Positions 48,584-61,200 of a DNA stretch of 64,000 nucleotides are shown here, piece by piece. Position 1 is the first letter of the stretch. Each line of letters opens with the position of its first letter. A program made the translations under genes and the position numbers. Source of the DNA: Inonotus obliquus (Eukaryota > Basidiomycota > Agaricomycetes > Hymenochaetales > Hymenochaetaceae); the NCBI GenBank assembly GCA_032164295.1, contig JAJHTX010000001.1, forward strand, positions 744,001-808,000. The letters run 5' to 3'. The notes under the pieces are model-generated. The model did not search any database. It was not told where the DNA came from and saw only the letters and a program-made list of their open reading frames with translations.

Positions 48584-49819
48584 TCAACGCTTTTTGAGCG
48601 CCTCAAACCGCTTCGCAAGTAATGCAAACTCGTCCTCAGGTGACCTCGGTCTTGGCGGAGTCGGAGCTGATTCTGCAGGCTTCGTGACTGGCTTTGCCTT
48701 TTCCGAGTCCTCCGTCGGTGGGAGTGCAGGTAATGCTGGCACCTTCTCTTCTGCTGCGATCTTGGCCCCGATAGTGGCGGGTATTTCATGTGAAGGAGAC
48801 GCAACAAGCTCCTGTCAATCGCAGTCCATGGTCAATTGCTCCTATTTCCGAATGCACAATGGTATACATACCTTAAGTCCGCCTCCACCTCCGCCGGAGT
48901 CTTCATCGTCGGGTTTCGGACCAGGAGACCAATCAACTCCATAGCCTTTAGCAATTTCCCTCAGGTACGCATCTACGAGCTCGTCTGGTGGAGTATTGAA
49001 AGCGAGCTTCTTCATGATCTAGAAGGAGAGAGACTTTGAGAATGATAAGGAATTATATGTAAAGAACAATGCTCACTCGTTCGCTCACACAGTTGTCTTT
49101 GTTCTCCATGACACCGATGGCAAAATCTCGACCGTATTTGTGCATTAGCATATCCCGGAGCACATGTAGTTCTATGAGATCTAATCAGCATAGGTTCCCG
49201 GACCAAGGGCACTTAAGGAGGGCGTGTGGCGAGTGGGACCAACTGACCTTTGAGTTCCGTTCTAGGAGCCGCATAGATGACGCTGCAGATACCTTCGCTA
49301 ACCCCTGGGTCAGGTTCGCGAGTACTAGAACATCATGTAAGTCAAAGACGCATATACATACAAGATTTCCGCTGACTTCTGCTCAAGAAGACCAAACCGC
49401 GCGATCAACAGCTCGCAATAAAGCTCAAGTAGCTCCAGTAGCTCAATGTAAATATCCTCATTGATGACTAGTCACTCAAGTGGGATTCAGTCCGAAACGG
49501 TATGACATGACCGACGAGTGTAATTTCTTTCACTTTCACTCACTAGATTCGACCTTCACTCTAGCCTTTTCGATCTTCCGCTGTTCTAGAAGTGTTGCAA
49601 TATCTCTACGCGACGTCTTTGCTTGTGCCTCTTTCTTCTCTTGTAGTAAACGTAGACGCTGGACAGAGATCCTATCATCCACCAATGCGCCATGAGCAGA
49701 CAGGAATAATACGAAATCGCTGGGCGCACCGAAGTTGTACCTGTTCTGTTTATTAGAGAGTATCACTTATGAAGATACTGAAGATATACCTTTGTTTTGG
49801 CAGAGTTCCAAGGGGGCAT
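48584..49819 (-). CDS. IST1: IST1 homologue, ESCRT-III regulator
   Basis: Regulates Vps4 recruitment in multivesicular body sorting and other ESCRT events. Four or more exons. The first is tiny: ATG at 49819, MPPWNSAKTK, then VQLR, then the third exon after a 58-nt intron reads RISVQRLRLLQEKKEAQAKT. The Ist1 core follows: SRRDIATLLEQRKIEKARVK, then DEDIYIELLELLELYCELLI and ARFGLLEQK, GVSEGICSVIYAAPRTELK, ELHVLRDMLMHKYGRDFAIG and NTPPDELVDAYLREIAKGYG. The tail is Gly/Pro-rich and ends AKRFEALKKR. The tail probably holds MIM-type Vps4 contact motifs, but I cannot place them. Roughly 300 residues. Divergent from the GRAM/VASt gene. Confidence 0.93.
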
Positions 49820-51067
49820 GGCTTTCTTAGTTTGTTTGTCACGGTGCAAGGCAAGTTGCTGGTGCTTCAAGGTGAAGACGTCGATCGACCTGTGCGACGA
49901 CCAGGAATTCCCACCATGATTCGCAGTGATCGACATATTTCCTATATTGTGCTAAATACTGTTACGGGAGGATGTATAATCGTGTTTACGACTTGGATGA
50001 AAGACAAGCGACAGAGACTTGTATTTGTTTCTCCGATTTCCCGTAGTACAGGAATGCAGAACAATCATCGTCCTTTGCCCAACGATCTGATCGAAGCAAC
50101 ACTCTCCCGCACTCGTTTGGAGCATTTTTATGGTTCCACCCACGTTCAGAGGCTGCAGGTTAACGTTACAGTATCTCCCAACGATTGTTAATGAGAAAAC
50201 GAAGTGCCAAAGACTCAAAGAAGAAGCATCTGCAATGTTGGTGTGAGACCTAAAAGAATACTCTAGCAAGCTTTCTAGCATCCAATTGTAATTCGGAAGG
50301 TCTCGTCTCGGGACGTTGCCTTGATAATAGAGAAGAACAAGGCTATGGTCGACCATGTTATACGACTGTTGGTACATTCAGATTTCTCCGGCCTCCAGGC
50401 AGTGTAAGAATTGGTAATTGTCAGCGGATGCATATAAGGTGTCTTGGAGCTATCCAACAGATGATGAAAACGTCAGTGCACTGGATAATTACAGTGTTCT
50501 CTGTACGATTCCGCACACAATAAGCACGCACTGCTGCCAATTGAGATGAGCATAGTTTCAGTGTTCAGTACAAGGTGAAGTCATCTATTCACAGGTTTCA
50601 GGTTCAGGGATACTCGGAGGTGAACGACGAACGAAGCATTGCCGGCTGTCCATCATAGGCTACGGACTACGCTCAGCTAAAGTTGAGAAGTAGCCAAAAA
50701 GAAGAGCTAGACTTTTCTCCGGACGGGGTGAAGATGCCCGATAGAATAATATCTAGCTAGTCTAGTACTATCTGTCGGGCTGACGCCCATGCAGAGAAAA
50801 CCCCTGAAATTGTTGAAGAAAGACTGAGTCCTAGCTGTGCAAGATGATTGGTGGTAGGTCTCGGATGCATATGGGTCTGGAATTATTCTTTGTTCGTTGC
50901 GAAATGGCAAAAATACGTCACGTGCATTCGCCAAGTACCGCTCACGAAAGTGAGGCATCAATTTAATATAAATATCACTACCATCTCTCAGGTAAAAAGA
51001 CACTTGTATGCAACCCTCCTCGCGTTAAAACAACTCCTCGATAACCCCGTCTTGTCGCCGAACCTCG
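49820..51067. promoter_or_regulatory. Divergent region, IST1 / GRAM-VASt gene
   Basis: 1.25 kb between two outward-reading genes. A TATA-like TATAAATA lies at 50967-50974, 94 bp before the plus-strand start. No other gene is visible. Confidence 0.45.
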
Positions 51068-53959
51068 ATGGCACCCGCCTTTTTCGCAAAGTTCGTCAAG
51101 ACTAACGACAATCATCCGCGCGCCCGAACTAGTTCAGACCTTAGTGACATTCGCGGTAGACGATCCGCGTCTAGTAGCACGTTCGAAGTCCAACCAGTAC
51201 CTCCACCCTCTGTTATCCTCACTTCAGAGAACAGCAACTCGCCAACCACACCGTCGACACCTGGTAGTCTTCATCGAAAGGACTCACCGCGTAGGTCACG
51301 CTCCACAGCAACTACACCATTATCTCCACTCAAGGACCTCAACGGCGTCACCGACATCCCGCAGACGATGAGCCCAGAAAGCGTTCCCGCAGGAAGCCCG
51401 GACATGGGCCTGGGAATCGACCTCGGACAGCTTCCCAAGCTTCCCGAACCAGCTCATTCCAACCCTTCTGGGCAACAGAAAGGGACGAACGGCAATATCA
51501 ATGGATTCGATCACTCAGCCAAACGAAAGGTCTCCTCAAAGTCTCTCAAGTCGCTCAAATCGCAGCAGACACAGGAGACTGTCCCTCCAGTCCCTCAGTC
51601 TCAAGAAATTGAGACGTCACCGAAGGCGACAATCCTCGTTGAGTCCCCCACATCTGACGCTACACCGACTACTACGAACTTCTCGGTGACGACAGATGCA
51701 GTCGCAATTCCTCCATCATCCAGCACGATGTCTCAAGGTTTACAGTCTCGCCTGAAGGATCCAGACAACGTGTCCCTCTCGTCCGCTGGGTCGTCAAATA
51801 AGAAGATGTCGTGGCGGAGGGGATCAGCAGCTAGCAAGAAGCGTAAACCAACGGGTTTAGCGAGTGCTATTGCCGCGTCTGGACTCGCTATGGCGAACCC
51901 GGGTGTAAACCATTCTCTAGCTCAGTTCGCGCCTCAGCCCAATTCACCGCCTCGCAGTCAGCCTACGAGCCCGCCACAAAGCGTTGTTTCACGGAAGCGT
52001 GGGTCTTCAGATGCCAGTAATGGCGTGGCACGCTCCTACGCAACTACGAATGACAATGATCAATTCTATTCGGATTCAGACTCGGGCTCAGAGGATGGAC
52101 TAGAGGTCGACGAGGAAATACCCGTTACGGGTTTTGCAGTTGCTAGTAACAAACGAAATGCAGACTTCCATGACTTGTTCCCGCAGGTGCCTGATGGAGA
52201 TTACCTGATTGAAGGTATTACATTTCTCCCATTCAAGTTTATCGTTCTGACTCACAATATCCGTAGACTACGGCTGCGCTCTTCAGCGTGATATCCTGAT
52301 CCAAGGGCGACTCTATATCTCCGAGAACCATATCTGCTTCCACGCGAACATATTCGGATGGGTCACTGACGTACGATCGCACCACATTCCCAGTTTAATA
52401 TATTGTTGGCTGATTTCGCCCATTTACTATTTTCAGTTGATTGTACCGGTCTACGAAATAACTGCAATCGAGAAACGAATGACCGCACTCATCATCCCGA
52501 ACGCTATTCAGATTACGACGCGCACCTCGAAGTATACATTCGCGTCCTTCCTCTCCCGCGACACTACCTACGATGTCATCAATAATATATGGCGACTTTG
52601 CCGTCCCGAAGTGGATTCATTAATATCTGGTGACGCAAGTGCGCGTGCGTCGTTAGAAGACACGGCTCAGCTGCAGGCGACGGGCAATGGCTCCTCCACA
52701 GCGGGAACGTCGGTTCTGAGTCCGTTCCCAAGCAAAATAACGGAGTGTAAGTGCGGCAAGGACGGTCTGCACTTTGGCAACACGGCGATGATCGCGTTTA
52801 TTCCGGGCACTGTGGAAACGGTTTACAACTTGATGTTTGCGAGCGGCTTCATCAAGGACTTTATGATTGAGGAGCAGGGCTTAAAAGGTCGCTCATTTTT
52901 TATATTCTTTGTGAAACTGCATCTTATTCAACTTGCGATTCAGATCTTCAAATTTCTGATTGGATGGTCGATCCCGAATCGAAGGTCCTTTCTCGCAAGT
53001 TCTCCTACATTAAGATCCTCAACGGAATGGTGAAGCAGACCAAATGTGAGCTGGTGGACGAGACGCAGTATTGCGATTTCAATGATTACGTCACCACCGT
53101 GACTACGACGCGGACTCCAGATGTACCAAGTGGAGGCGCGTTTGCCGTTAAGACGCGGACTTGCATCATGTGGGCAGGCGCCGCGACGACGAAGGTCGTT
53201 GTAACCACTCAAGTGGATTGGACAGGGAGAAGTTTCATTAAGTGTGAGTTATTTCGGTTCTCACTAGTATAATGATAAAGAATCTAAACCGAATCAAAAG
53301 CAATGATCAATAGCTCCGCTATCGATGGTCAGAAAAAGTACCACGCTGATCTTGAAAAGGCTATGCGGAAATACATCGCCATCAACAAGAGCGAGTTTGT
53401 TCCGGAGGGTATGGAGGAAGTTGCCGAAGCTCCCATCGCGGTCGAAGCAGTTGGTGTCCCTGACCGCGCAGACGGCTCGGTGCCGCTTACGGAAGAAGAA
53501 GCGAACAGAAAGCGCGAACATGAACGCAATCAGCGCGCTACGCAATGGGCGTTTGACACGATCATGGGGGCATGGAATGTCGCGAAGCAGTCTACCATGG
53601 ATGCCCTCGAACTCGTTGGTGATGCATGGGATCAATCCAGCGTCACGACAATATTATATTTCGTCATCGTCGTACTCGTTATCAGCAACATGTGGACTTT
53701 GTTAATGGTTGGTCGACGAGAAGAGGTAGGAAGGAGGAAGGAGATGATGAGGGTGGAGGAGCAGAAGAGGTGGGTTGCGGGAATCATTGCTGCGTTGACG
53801 GAGGAAAGGCAATTGAGGTACCCGAACGATCTGGTCGCAAAGGCTATCCCGGCGCATGGAGAACCCTGGGAAGTCGAAATCCACGATCTCAACAATGCTT
53901 TGGACGCCGTTGAGGAACGAGTTCGGCAGCTTCGTAAATCGTTAAATGAACTGGACTGA
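51068..53959 (+). CDS. GRAM/VASt (LAM/Aster-type) sterol-transfer protein
   Basis: ER-anchored proteins of this family move sterols at membrane contact sites. The ATG at 51068 gives MAPAFFAKFVKTNDNHPRA, then a Ser/Pro-rich region of about 370 residues. The GRAM domain follows (FHDLFPQVPDGDYLIEDYG, LIQGRLYISENHICFHANIF, GWVTDLIVPVYEITAIEKRM). The VASt domain has ECKCGKDGLHFGNTAMIAFI, KILNGMVKQTKCELVDETQY and WAGAATTKVVVTTQVDWTGR. A transmembrane helix near the C-terminus (ILYFVIVVLVISNMWTLLMV) anchors it, followed by a coiled-coil-like tail (ALDAVEERVRQLRKSLNELD). About 850 residues with five or six introns, some near 52,230 and 53,250. Yeast relatives are Ysp1/Lam1, Ysp2/Lam2 and Lam4-6; the exact orthologue is unclear. 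Confidence 0.9.
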
Positions 53960-54554
53960 TTTCAAGTTGGTGGTTGTGTTTTCTTATCGGGAAGTTATCG
54001 TCTATTATGGTTTTCGTTTTGCTATTTCTTGTTCGTGTTTCGATACTGCATTCATTCGCGTGCTTCTCTGCCTAGACTCTGCTAATACCCTCCTATCCCC
54101 ATCCCTCTTATTCAAAACCATACTTAAAAATCCATTCTCTCGGACTCTGAACCCGTATGATTAGAACATTTCCGTGTCTTGACCGATTGTACGTATTAAT
54201 TCTCGAGATTCGTGATAGAGAACATCAAGAAAACAAAAATGCTATGCACATTACCCTATCCTATGAATCTTTATGATGATTAATGAGTGTGGTTTTTTCT
54301 TCAATGACTCAAAGTTGACAGTTTTTCTAAGTTCACGTGAGGTCATTGCAGTGCCTTTCGGAGATTTGTCATCCCGAGGGATTAGAAGCTCGTCATCGCA
54401 CGCACGCACTTCTCCTTGCTATATAACCATCCCGACTAAACCGAGGTCAGTTCACCATCTTACGCCCTCCATCTGGCCTGTTCCTCGACCCATCTTCCAA
54501 ATTTCTCTCTTAGACGTCCTTCTAGAGCGCATATAGTTAACTTCGTCAAGCATA
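53960..54554. other. Intergenic, upstream of thioredoxin
   Basis: 3' flank of the GRAM/VASt gene and thioredoxin promoter. No gene visible. Confidence 0.5.
54420..54426 (+). promoter_or_regulatory. TATA-like element of the thioredoxin gene
   Basis: TATATAA lies 129 bp before the thioredoxin start codon. Fits a core promoter for a highly expressed gene; unproven. Confidence 0.35.
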
Positions 54555-55095
54555 ATGACGGTCACCGTAGTCAAGACTCTTGATGAGTTCAAATCCATCG
54601 TATGTCTCTTCTCATCTTGAAGACCATGTTTATAAATGATGACTGATCACACGTCGCGCAAAATCTATGAATGTAGATCAGCAAAGACAAGCCCACTGTA
54701 TTCGACTTCTGGGCGACGTGGTGTGGTCCATGCCGCGTGATTTCGCCAATCTTTGAGAAGCTCTCCGAGAGTACGGGAGACGTCGAGTTCTATAAGGTGG
54801 ATGTTGATGAAGCTTCTGATATAGCTCAGGAGGTTGGGATCAGGGCGGTACGTATGATTGGGTTGTATAATGCTATTATGTGATAAGATGGACTGATTGG
54901 ATGACTGGATGATTGATAGATGCCTACATTCGTGTTGTTCAAGAACGGCAGCAAGGTTGACGAACTTGTAGGTGCTAACCCTGCTGCATTGCAGGTGAGT
55001 GACTCTCTCCTTCTCGCGACCTCTATTGAAGAATGGTATTGGAACTGATGTGTGTTTACGTCGCACAGACACTTATCCAGAAGTCGAAAGAGTGA
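54555..55095 (+). CDS. TRX: Cytosolic thioredoxin
   Basis: A small redox protein reducing disulfides with NADPH via thioredoxin reductase. Four exons (54555-54599, 54677-54847, 54920-54994, 55069-55095) sum to 106 codons, 105 residues, the normal size. The redox motif is WCGPC in [16 protein letters not shown] (Cys about 31 and 34). The cis-Pro segment is [20 protein letters not shown], and the end is [16 protein letters not shown]. No targeting sequence is present, so it is likely cytosolic. All introns have canonical ends and the frame is perfect. No odd feature. Confidence 0.96.
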
Positions 55096-55335
55096 TAGAA
55101 CAGTCAAATAGTTGGAGAATATCAGAGAATTGTTCGTGTATCATAAGTACAATTGAGAAAATTACATGGATTCATCTTATTAGAGTTGATGCTCTAGAAC
55201 GAGGTTAATAACGGAAGCATCCGGGGAGTATTATCAAAGACTTTTGCGGTGATGACGCATAAGGAGTACCCTAGGCCTCTCTGGATTTGAAGGCATTAGA
55301 AAGCAACTGGTTAACGTCTGACAATCATCTGGTAC

Positions 55336-56250
55336 ATGCAAGCTGGTCGGCGGCTTGCCACTCTCGCGAATCAATTCAAAGCATCGACCACTGTAGGCAC
55401 ACGCAAGATGGCCACCGAGTCTACCAATGCTGCACCACGCTGGCAAAGCGTAATTGAAAACGGAATTGAAGAGGATAAGAGCGCTTCTGGTCGGTGTCAT
55501 CACTATCTTTTCGTATTTATCATTACAAGAATCCGTTTGCTACTAGTTTATCAACTCGCAACGCTTGAAAGTGACTCTACTCAAACCGCCAATGGAGGAA
55601 GGACGTCATTCGGACCAGTACCACGCGTTCGTTCAATAGCCCACCGCGCCATCCTCTCACCGCATTCTCCCAACCATCCCATTCTACTCACCACAACAGA
55701 CATCCGAACACCCAAATCAACCCAACTCTCAAACAACACCCACATCGAACTAGCATGGTGGTTCCCAAAGCCTCAAACTCAACTTCGAATTACCGGAATC
55801 ACATATATCTACCCTGCTCCCAACTTTCATCTTTCCGGTGCGGAACACGTATCGGAAGAAAGGAAGAAAGAGATTGAGAGTACTGTGAGGAAGTTAGGAG
55901 ATGGGTTTCCTGGTGTGGAGTTGGGGGGAGAAGGATATGATTGGGAGAAGGAGAGAAAGGATAGGTTTGATGATATGAGTGGACATATGCGCGCTTCATG
56001 GGTTCGTCCCGTACCCGGTAGCCCTTTACCTAACCCGGACGAGGCGAAGAAATGGCCAGAAACTCTACCAAAGTTGGACGAAGCGGAAGGTGACAAGAAA
56101 CCTCTTGTCGAGTCGGCATTGAAGAACTTTGCTCTTGTGATTATTGATCCGTTGGAAGTTGATTATGTCGAGCTTGGGGTTATTCCGAATCGGCGTACGA
56201 GATTCTTTAAGGAGGGAGGGGAGTGGAAGGAGGAAGCGCTTGTTCCGTGA
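55336..56250 (+). CDS. PNPOx-like FMN-binding split-barrel protein (Alr4036 type)
   Basis: The frame is about 290 residues after removal of one intron near 55,490-55,538 (donor after ...KSAS, acceptor cttactag-like). Start at 55336 gives MQAGRRLATLANQFKAST, perhaps a mitochondrial leader; a second Met (MATESTN) is a possible alternative start. The core includes PRVRSIAHRAILSPHSPNHP, ILLTTTDIRTPKSTQLSNNT, HIELAWWFPKPQTQLRITG and a C-terminal FALVIIDPLEVDYVELGVIP followed by NRRTRFFKEGGEWKEEALVP. This is the pattern of the Alr4036-type pyridoxamine-phosphate-oxidase-like group. A role in vitamin B6 metabolism is inferred from family membership only; it may be a different FMN/heme-binding activity. 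Confidence 0.8.
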   Translation: MQAGRRLATLANQFKASTTVGTRKMATESTNAAPRWQSVIENGIEEDKSASGRCHHYLFVFIITRIRLLLVYQLATLESDSTQTANGGRTSFGPVPRVRSIAHRAILSPHSPNHPILLTTTDIRTPKSTQLSNNTHIELAWWFPKPQTQLRITGITYIYPAPNFHLSGAEHVSEERKKEIESTVRKLGDGFPGVELGGEGYDWEKERKDRFDDMSGHMRASWVRPVPGSPLPNPDEAKKWPETLPKLDEAEGDKKPLVESALKNFALVIIDPLEVDYVELGVIPNRRTRFFKEGGEWKEEALVP

Positions 56251-56571
56251 ATTGGTCTGGTTGGTGTAGGGACGGGAGGGGATTGGGCGTATGCGCTCTG
56301 AGCTGAGTATATGCGCGTTCCGACTAAATCGGGACTGCCCGATGTAACGAAGACCACCAACTTTTCAACGGACACGAGCCAAATAGTGTCGTTCTGCAGT
56401 GTATTACATTTGTACTCATACAACAATCAAACTCAAAGCGTTCATCACGAAGGGAATAAATAGGTTTCAAACGCGACAAGAAAGCAGGTATCGCAGAGGA
56501 ATATTAGCAAACCCAGAAAGAGTTCGTATATGCTTGTATGCAAGAGTCCCAAGAAAAAGAAAAGAATAAAA
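56251..56571. other. Convergent 3' flanks
   Basis: Short region between two converging stops. No gene seen. Confidence 0.5.
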
Positions 56572-57180
56572 TTACGACTTTAATTTCTTCGCATCTGATT
56601 CCTCTTCCTCCTCTTCCTCCTCTTCATCACCCTCGTCTCCAGACGACTTCCGTTTTAAGCCCGCAGCGACAACAGCGGGCGCGGTGGCAGTGGTAGTTGA
56701 ATTTGTTACCTCTTTGCTGATTGGGGGGTTTTCTGAGTCCGGTTCTGGCACACGTGCGTTACCGTCAATTGGTAGGTCTGCGGGATCTGTCTCGCCTGGT
56801 GGTGCGTATCCATCATCCTCGTCTTCGGAGTCGGCTTGGGCAGCTTGATTTGGGTCCTAAGGATAGAAATATCAAATACAGAATTAGATGGGAAGAGGGA
56901 TGCTGTAGGGTGAAGAGGACGAACGGCGACTAAGAGAGCGGTTAGGTTCTGGGGAAAAACACGTCCCTTTAGCTTGAGCAATCAAGTTGACGGTTTAGAT
57001 TAGGGATACCTCTTTCTCCCCCTCTCCTTCGTCTTCATCATCTTCGTCAGCATCATCCCCTTGATAGTCAGCATCTCCTTCGTCATCTTCAACATCAACA
57101 TCATAATCATCACTCTCATAATCCTCTTCCTCTTCTTCATCACGAGTAACGGGTGGTACAGCGGGAGCTGGTGCCGCCAT
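56572..57180 (-). CDS. Acidic nuclear-type protein, two exons
   Basis: The ATG at 57180 opens MAAPAPAVPPVTRDEEEEED, followed by long Asp/Glu runs. An intron of about 150 nt (roughly 57,008-56,857, gtatcc...ccttag) separates it from a second exon that reads DPNQAAQADSEDEDDGYAPP and ends with GLKRKSSGDEGDEEEEEEEE then SDAKKLKS. The LKRKSS and DAKKLKS pieces look like a bipartite nuclear localisation signal around another acidic run. Such proteins often act as histone chaperones or chromatin factors, but I recognise no specific family. Low complexity makes similarity unreliable. About 150 residues. Confidence 0.65.
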
Positions 57181-58216
57181 CTTCTGATCTAGTGCTTTGG
57201 TCTGGTGGAATCAAAACGGGGGAAGATTTTGAGAGGGAGGGAGATTATGGCGTGAGGGTATCAAAAAAGATGGGAAGGAGTGTGATGCGGAGAGGCAGAG
57301 ATGGGATGGGGATATGTATGGATGAGGAGAGAGGCGTGAGGACTGAGGACTTGCTCTCTTCAGCAAATCCTAATAGTAAAACGCACGCGCGAAATATTAT
57401 TGCCATCATTAGCGCGTGACGCGTCTCAGCCAATCGGGTTTTCTCGGTAACTAAGTTTGGGGTGGTAAAAATTAGGGTAAATGTATTCAACTCTTCGGGG
57501 TCTATTCGTTGAAAATGAAAATAAGAGAAAAAGATAGTCTGCGATGATCTTCCTGCAAAGAGAAACGTAATCCATGGGCTGTTGTATTATGATCGCGAAG
57601 AAGGATAAGAGCAAAAGAATACAAGAGCAAGCTTATCTTTGCGAACGCTTCTAAATTTTCATTTTAGAGTAACCCAGGTAGGCGAGATGTAACTGAAAGG
57701 AATAGCCTAATTGGGCCATACTATTACATAATTTTATCAAAATATTGGCAGTGCATGACGGGTATCTTCTATATCATCCCCGAAGCTGATCACCTCGACA
57801 CTCCAAATCCTCCGTCTCATCGTCTCTTTTTCGCCCCCTTATCATCAATCCAAACTTCCTCATCGTCGCCGCTGTTCAACGCTTTCCTGGAGAGGGCGAT
57901 CTGCCTGGGATTCAGACCACGATATAAAGAAGCATCAAAAAAGATTTCTTTTGGGTAGACTGATCCCGGGAAGTCGCGTATTTCCCACTCTAACAACCGT
58001 CGGCCTTGAGGCAGCCACGCTGTACACGCCGCCTACACACATTAGCAAGTTGCCAACCCCTTACGTTCTTTACATACCAATCCCATCCCGTCATCCGTTC
58101 AATTTTTCCCCAAACACAACCTAGGTCACGGCTCGCATATCACCATCAGCCCGGATCCTCGTTAATAAGTATCGGCGCTAAGCAGGCTACCGTCTGAGAC
58201 TTGCCTTCCTTCCTTG
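57181..58216. promoter_or_regulatory. Divergent region upstream of the kinase gene
   Basis: About 1 kb separating the acidic-protein start and the kinase start. AT-rich in the middle; no gene visible. Confidence 0.45.
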
Positions 58217-61200
58217 ATGCCAGTTCGTGTCATCCGTCCTACTGTGGCTGAGAGACACGTTCTAGATACAGATACGAGGCCCAAGAAGGCTCTGAGGTCC
58301 ATCTTTGGCTTTAATCCGTCCACGAGCTCAGACGACATCACCCCTACTGCCTCTCGTGTTTCAAGCCCACCGCCCAGCAGCTCCGTTGACACACCGCGCA
58401 GTGCGCAACCAACCATAGAGAAAGAGAAGTTTAATACCGTCAAAGAACGCACTAGCGTCGACGTAGCAAGTGACGATTGTGGCCGCTACCCTGTGTCCCT
58501 CAGTTACAACCGTCAGAACTCTCGGGATCGTGACAGCCGTGCCAGCGTCACCGACATCTCTTTCTTTCAACAAACCTCAACACCCTCTACCCCTTCCCTT
58601 AATCCCGTTGACAATACGGCGTCTACCCCCGATTTACGCCCGAAGACAACAATAGACCTGACCTCGCCGGTGAAGAAGCCACAAATGACGAGAGCGCAGG
58701 AGATGCCTTACGAGCGCGCAAGGAGGCGCAAGTTGGTTCGAATTGACGCGCAGGACGGACCTTGGAGTGTCAGTGTTGCTGAGTCGCCCTACGATAGGAG
58801 CAACTACAGTATTTATATCAAGAGTGCGTTTGCATTTTGCTTTGCTTTCTCTTTGATACTGCGGCTTCCGGGTACTGTACGTCACGGGAGGACCTTGGAA
58901 AGGCTCTGCGTTTTAGTACCTGACAGAGCATTGAGCCTTCCGTTAGCATTTCTGCATTTCCTTCACTATGCACGCGACCAGCTTTCCAGTGCACCCTCAT
59001 ACATCATATTCTACTTACGTAACCATGCGCTGAGAAATTCCATTCTCTTTTAATGTCTTATGCACGGGTGTTCTTTGTGCTCATTTCTTCCGCTACTGCA
59101 TCCTTCCTTCTCTTTCATGCTCTGATTTAACTGATTTCCAATGCTCTTTCTAGCCCCCACGCACCATATGACCCTTACAAGGTCCAGCCAAGAAATCCTT
59201 GCCTTACACCGAAAGCTCGTTTCCGCGCATCCTGAGCTCACCTTACCCGACATCCCTCTCCAGAACACCGGCGAGAACATGGAGAATGGTTTGACAGACA
59301 AGAAACGGAAGTCCTCTTTCCTTCATACTCTTTCTCGTTTCGCTTCCCCAGGTCCGAATAGGCGGGACCGCCCAAAGGACATGATTGTTGCTCACTCGTT
59401 TGCGAGCACGAGGAACAGCATGGTCAGCGGTGGCCAAACAGAAGCCTCATCCGTGACGCATTCTGTTTCAGCTTCTATGCCGACTAAAGACTCAGATACT
59501 TGGGACCCGTATGCCTCGTCACTTACCACAACCGACGCAAACAGCGCACTAAGCACGGCACTTGCGGGCTACTTAACGACGCTTGCCAATGAACCTGGTC
59601 TGAAGAATTCCAAGTCATGGAGACGTTTCGTGAGGATACGAGCGGACGATCTAATTAGCGAGCGCATAGAAAGAGCTGTGAAGCGCGTAAGGAGCGATTT
59701 GGCGGCTCACTTATCCGCGGCTAAACTCCAGTCAAAGAGGGCCGAAATGCGAGATGACGCCTCCCTTGCTGAATCGGCCGTTTTAGTCGAGGTGGAGAAG
59801 GATCAAGATCCGAAAGAAGCAGCTCTGAGCGGCAACATGATTGAGAATATCAAAGAAGAAGAAGATGAAGGGACCGCGGAGAACGTCAGTGTGAAGGTCA
59901 GTGTGAAGGAGGATGAAGAGGCCGAGAGTACTGCGCAGGACCTTCCGGGAACCCCTAAGCCTTCGGATACGGCGCGCACTTCATTAGATATCCCAGAGTC
60001 GGTTTCAACCCCGACGGAGACGAATGCTACCATTGCTAGCCGAATTCCTCGTTCACAGTCTGCAGATCCTGACAAGGCAACTCGCATGTCTCGACTAATG
60101 CAATCATCCCCTATCAAACTTGATGGCGACGAATCTGCTGCAGAATACGAGAGCGAGGCGCAGGTCGAAACTGAGGTCGAAGAATCGAGGAGTTCGACGA
60201 CGGCAGATGACGATTCATCCTTATCAACAACTGGTCGCCAACGAAAGCCCAAGCGCTCCAAGTCCGCACGTCTCAGAGAGAAAGAGAAGAGAGCCAGAGC
60301 GACAAAGAAGGTCGCAATCAGCGATTTCGATATGATGCGTGTGCTTGGAAAAGGTTGTGCTGGCAAAGTGTTACTCGTACGGCACAGGAAGTCCGAAAAT
60401 ATATACGCTTTGAAGGCAATCACGAAACGACATGTACTTGCACACCAGGAACTACAGCACACCTTGACGGAACAAGCCGTCTTGAAGCGCATGGCTCGTG
60501 AAGGGAAAGATCCGTTTGTCGTGAAACTATGGTGGTCTTTCCATGACAGGGAGAATTTATACCTCGTTATGGACTTCCATCCTGGTGGTGACCTCGCGAC
60601 TCAGCTTGCTCGTTGGGGTCGACTTGGGCGTGACCGTGCGCGATTCTATGCAGCAGAGATCGTCGAAGGCGTGGACGGACTACATGCGGCAGGCGTGATC
60701 TACCGTGATTTGAAGCCGGAGAATATCCTGATTGGCGCCGATGGGCACATCGTGCTGACAGACTTCGGTCTTTCAAAGGAATTTCCTCGTCGAACATCTC
60801 CTATTACTGCTCCTGCTACACCTTCTGGTTCTCGAACCGATTTCCACGCACAACAACCACTTCCCCATTGGATGAAAGGGGACGAAAATAACAAAACTGT
60901 ATGGCCAGTTGGTCAAGCTGACTCTACAACAACGTTCTGTGGTACAGCGGAGTACCTTGCTCCCGAAGTTATCCAGGGTGAGCCGTACAGCTATGAGGTT
61001 GACTGGTGGAGCTTTGGAACGATGTTGTATGAAATGCTCACTGGTATCGTAAGTGGCCGGAATCGCAGCCCTCTATTATATTTTCTGACCCTTTTTTTAG
61101 ACACCATTCTGGGCCGAAAATCATGCAGATATGTATTGCCGAGTATTGCGGGACGAACTCAAATTCCCCAATGATAGAGTGCTAGACCAGGATACCAAGT

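Noticed and set aside
49952..50377. 140-residue frames on both strands near 50 kb
   Set aside because: Overlapping frames without motifs in an intergenic gap; not supported.
59141..61174. Start of the kinase gene at the Met near 59141
   Set aside because: That Met lies in the intron; the PX domain needs the upstream exon beginning at 58217.
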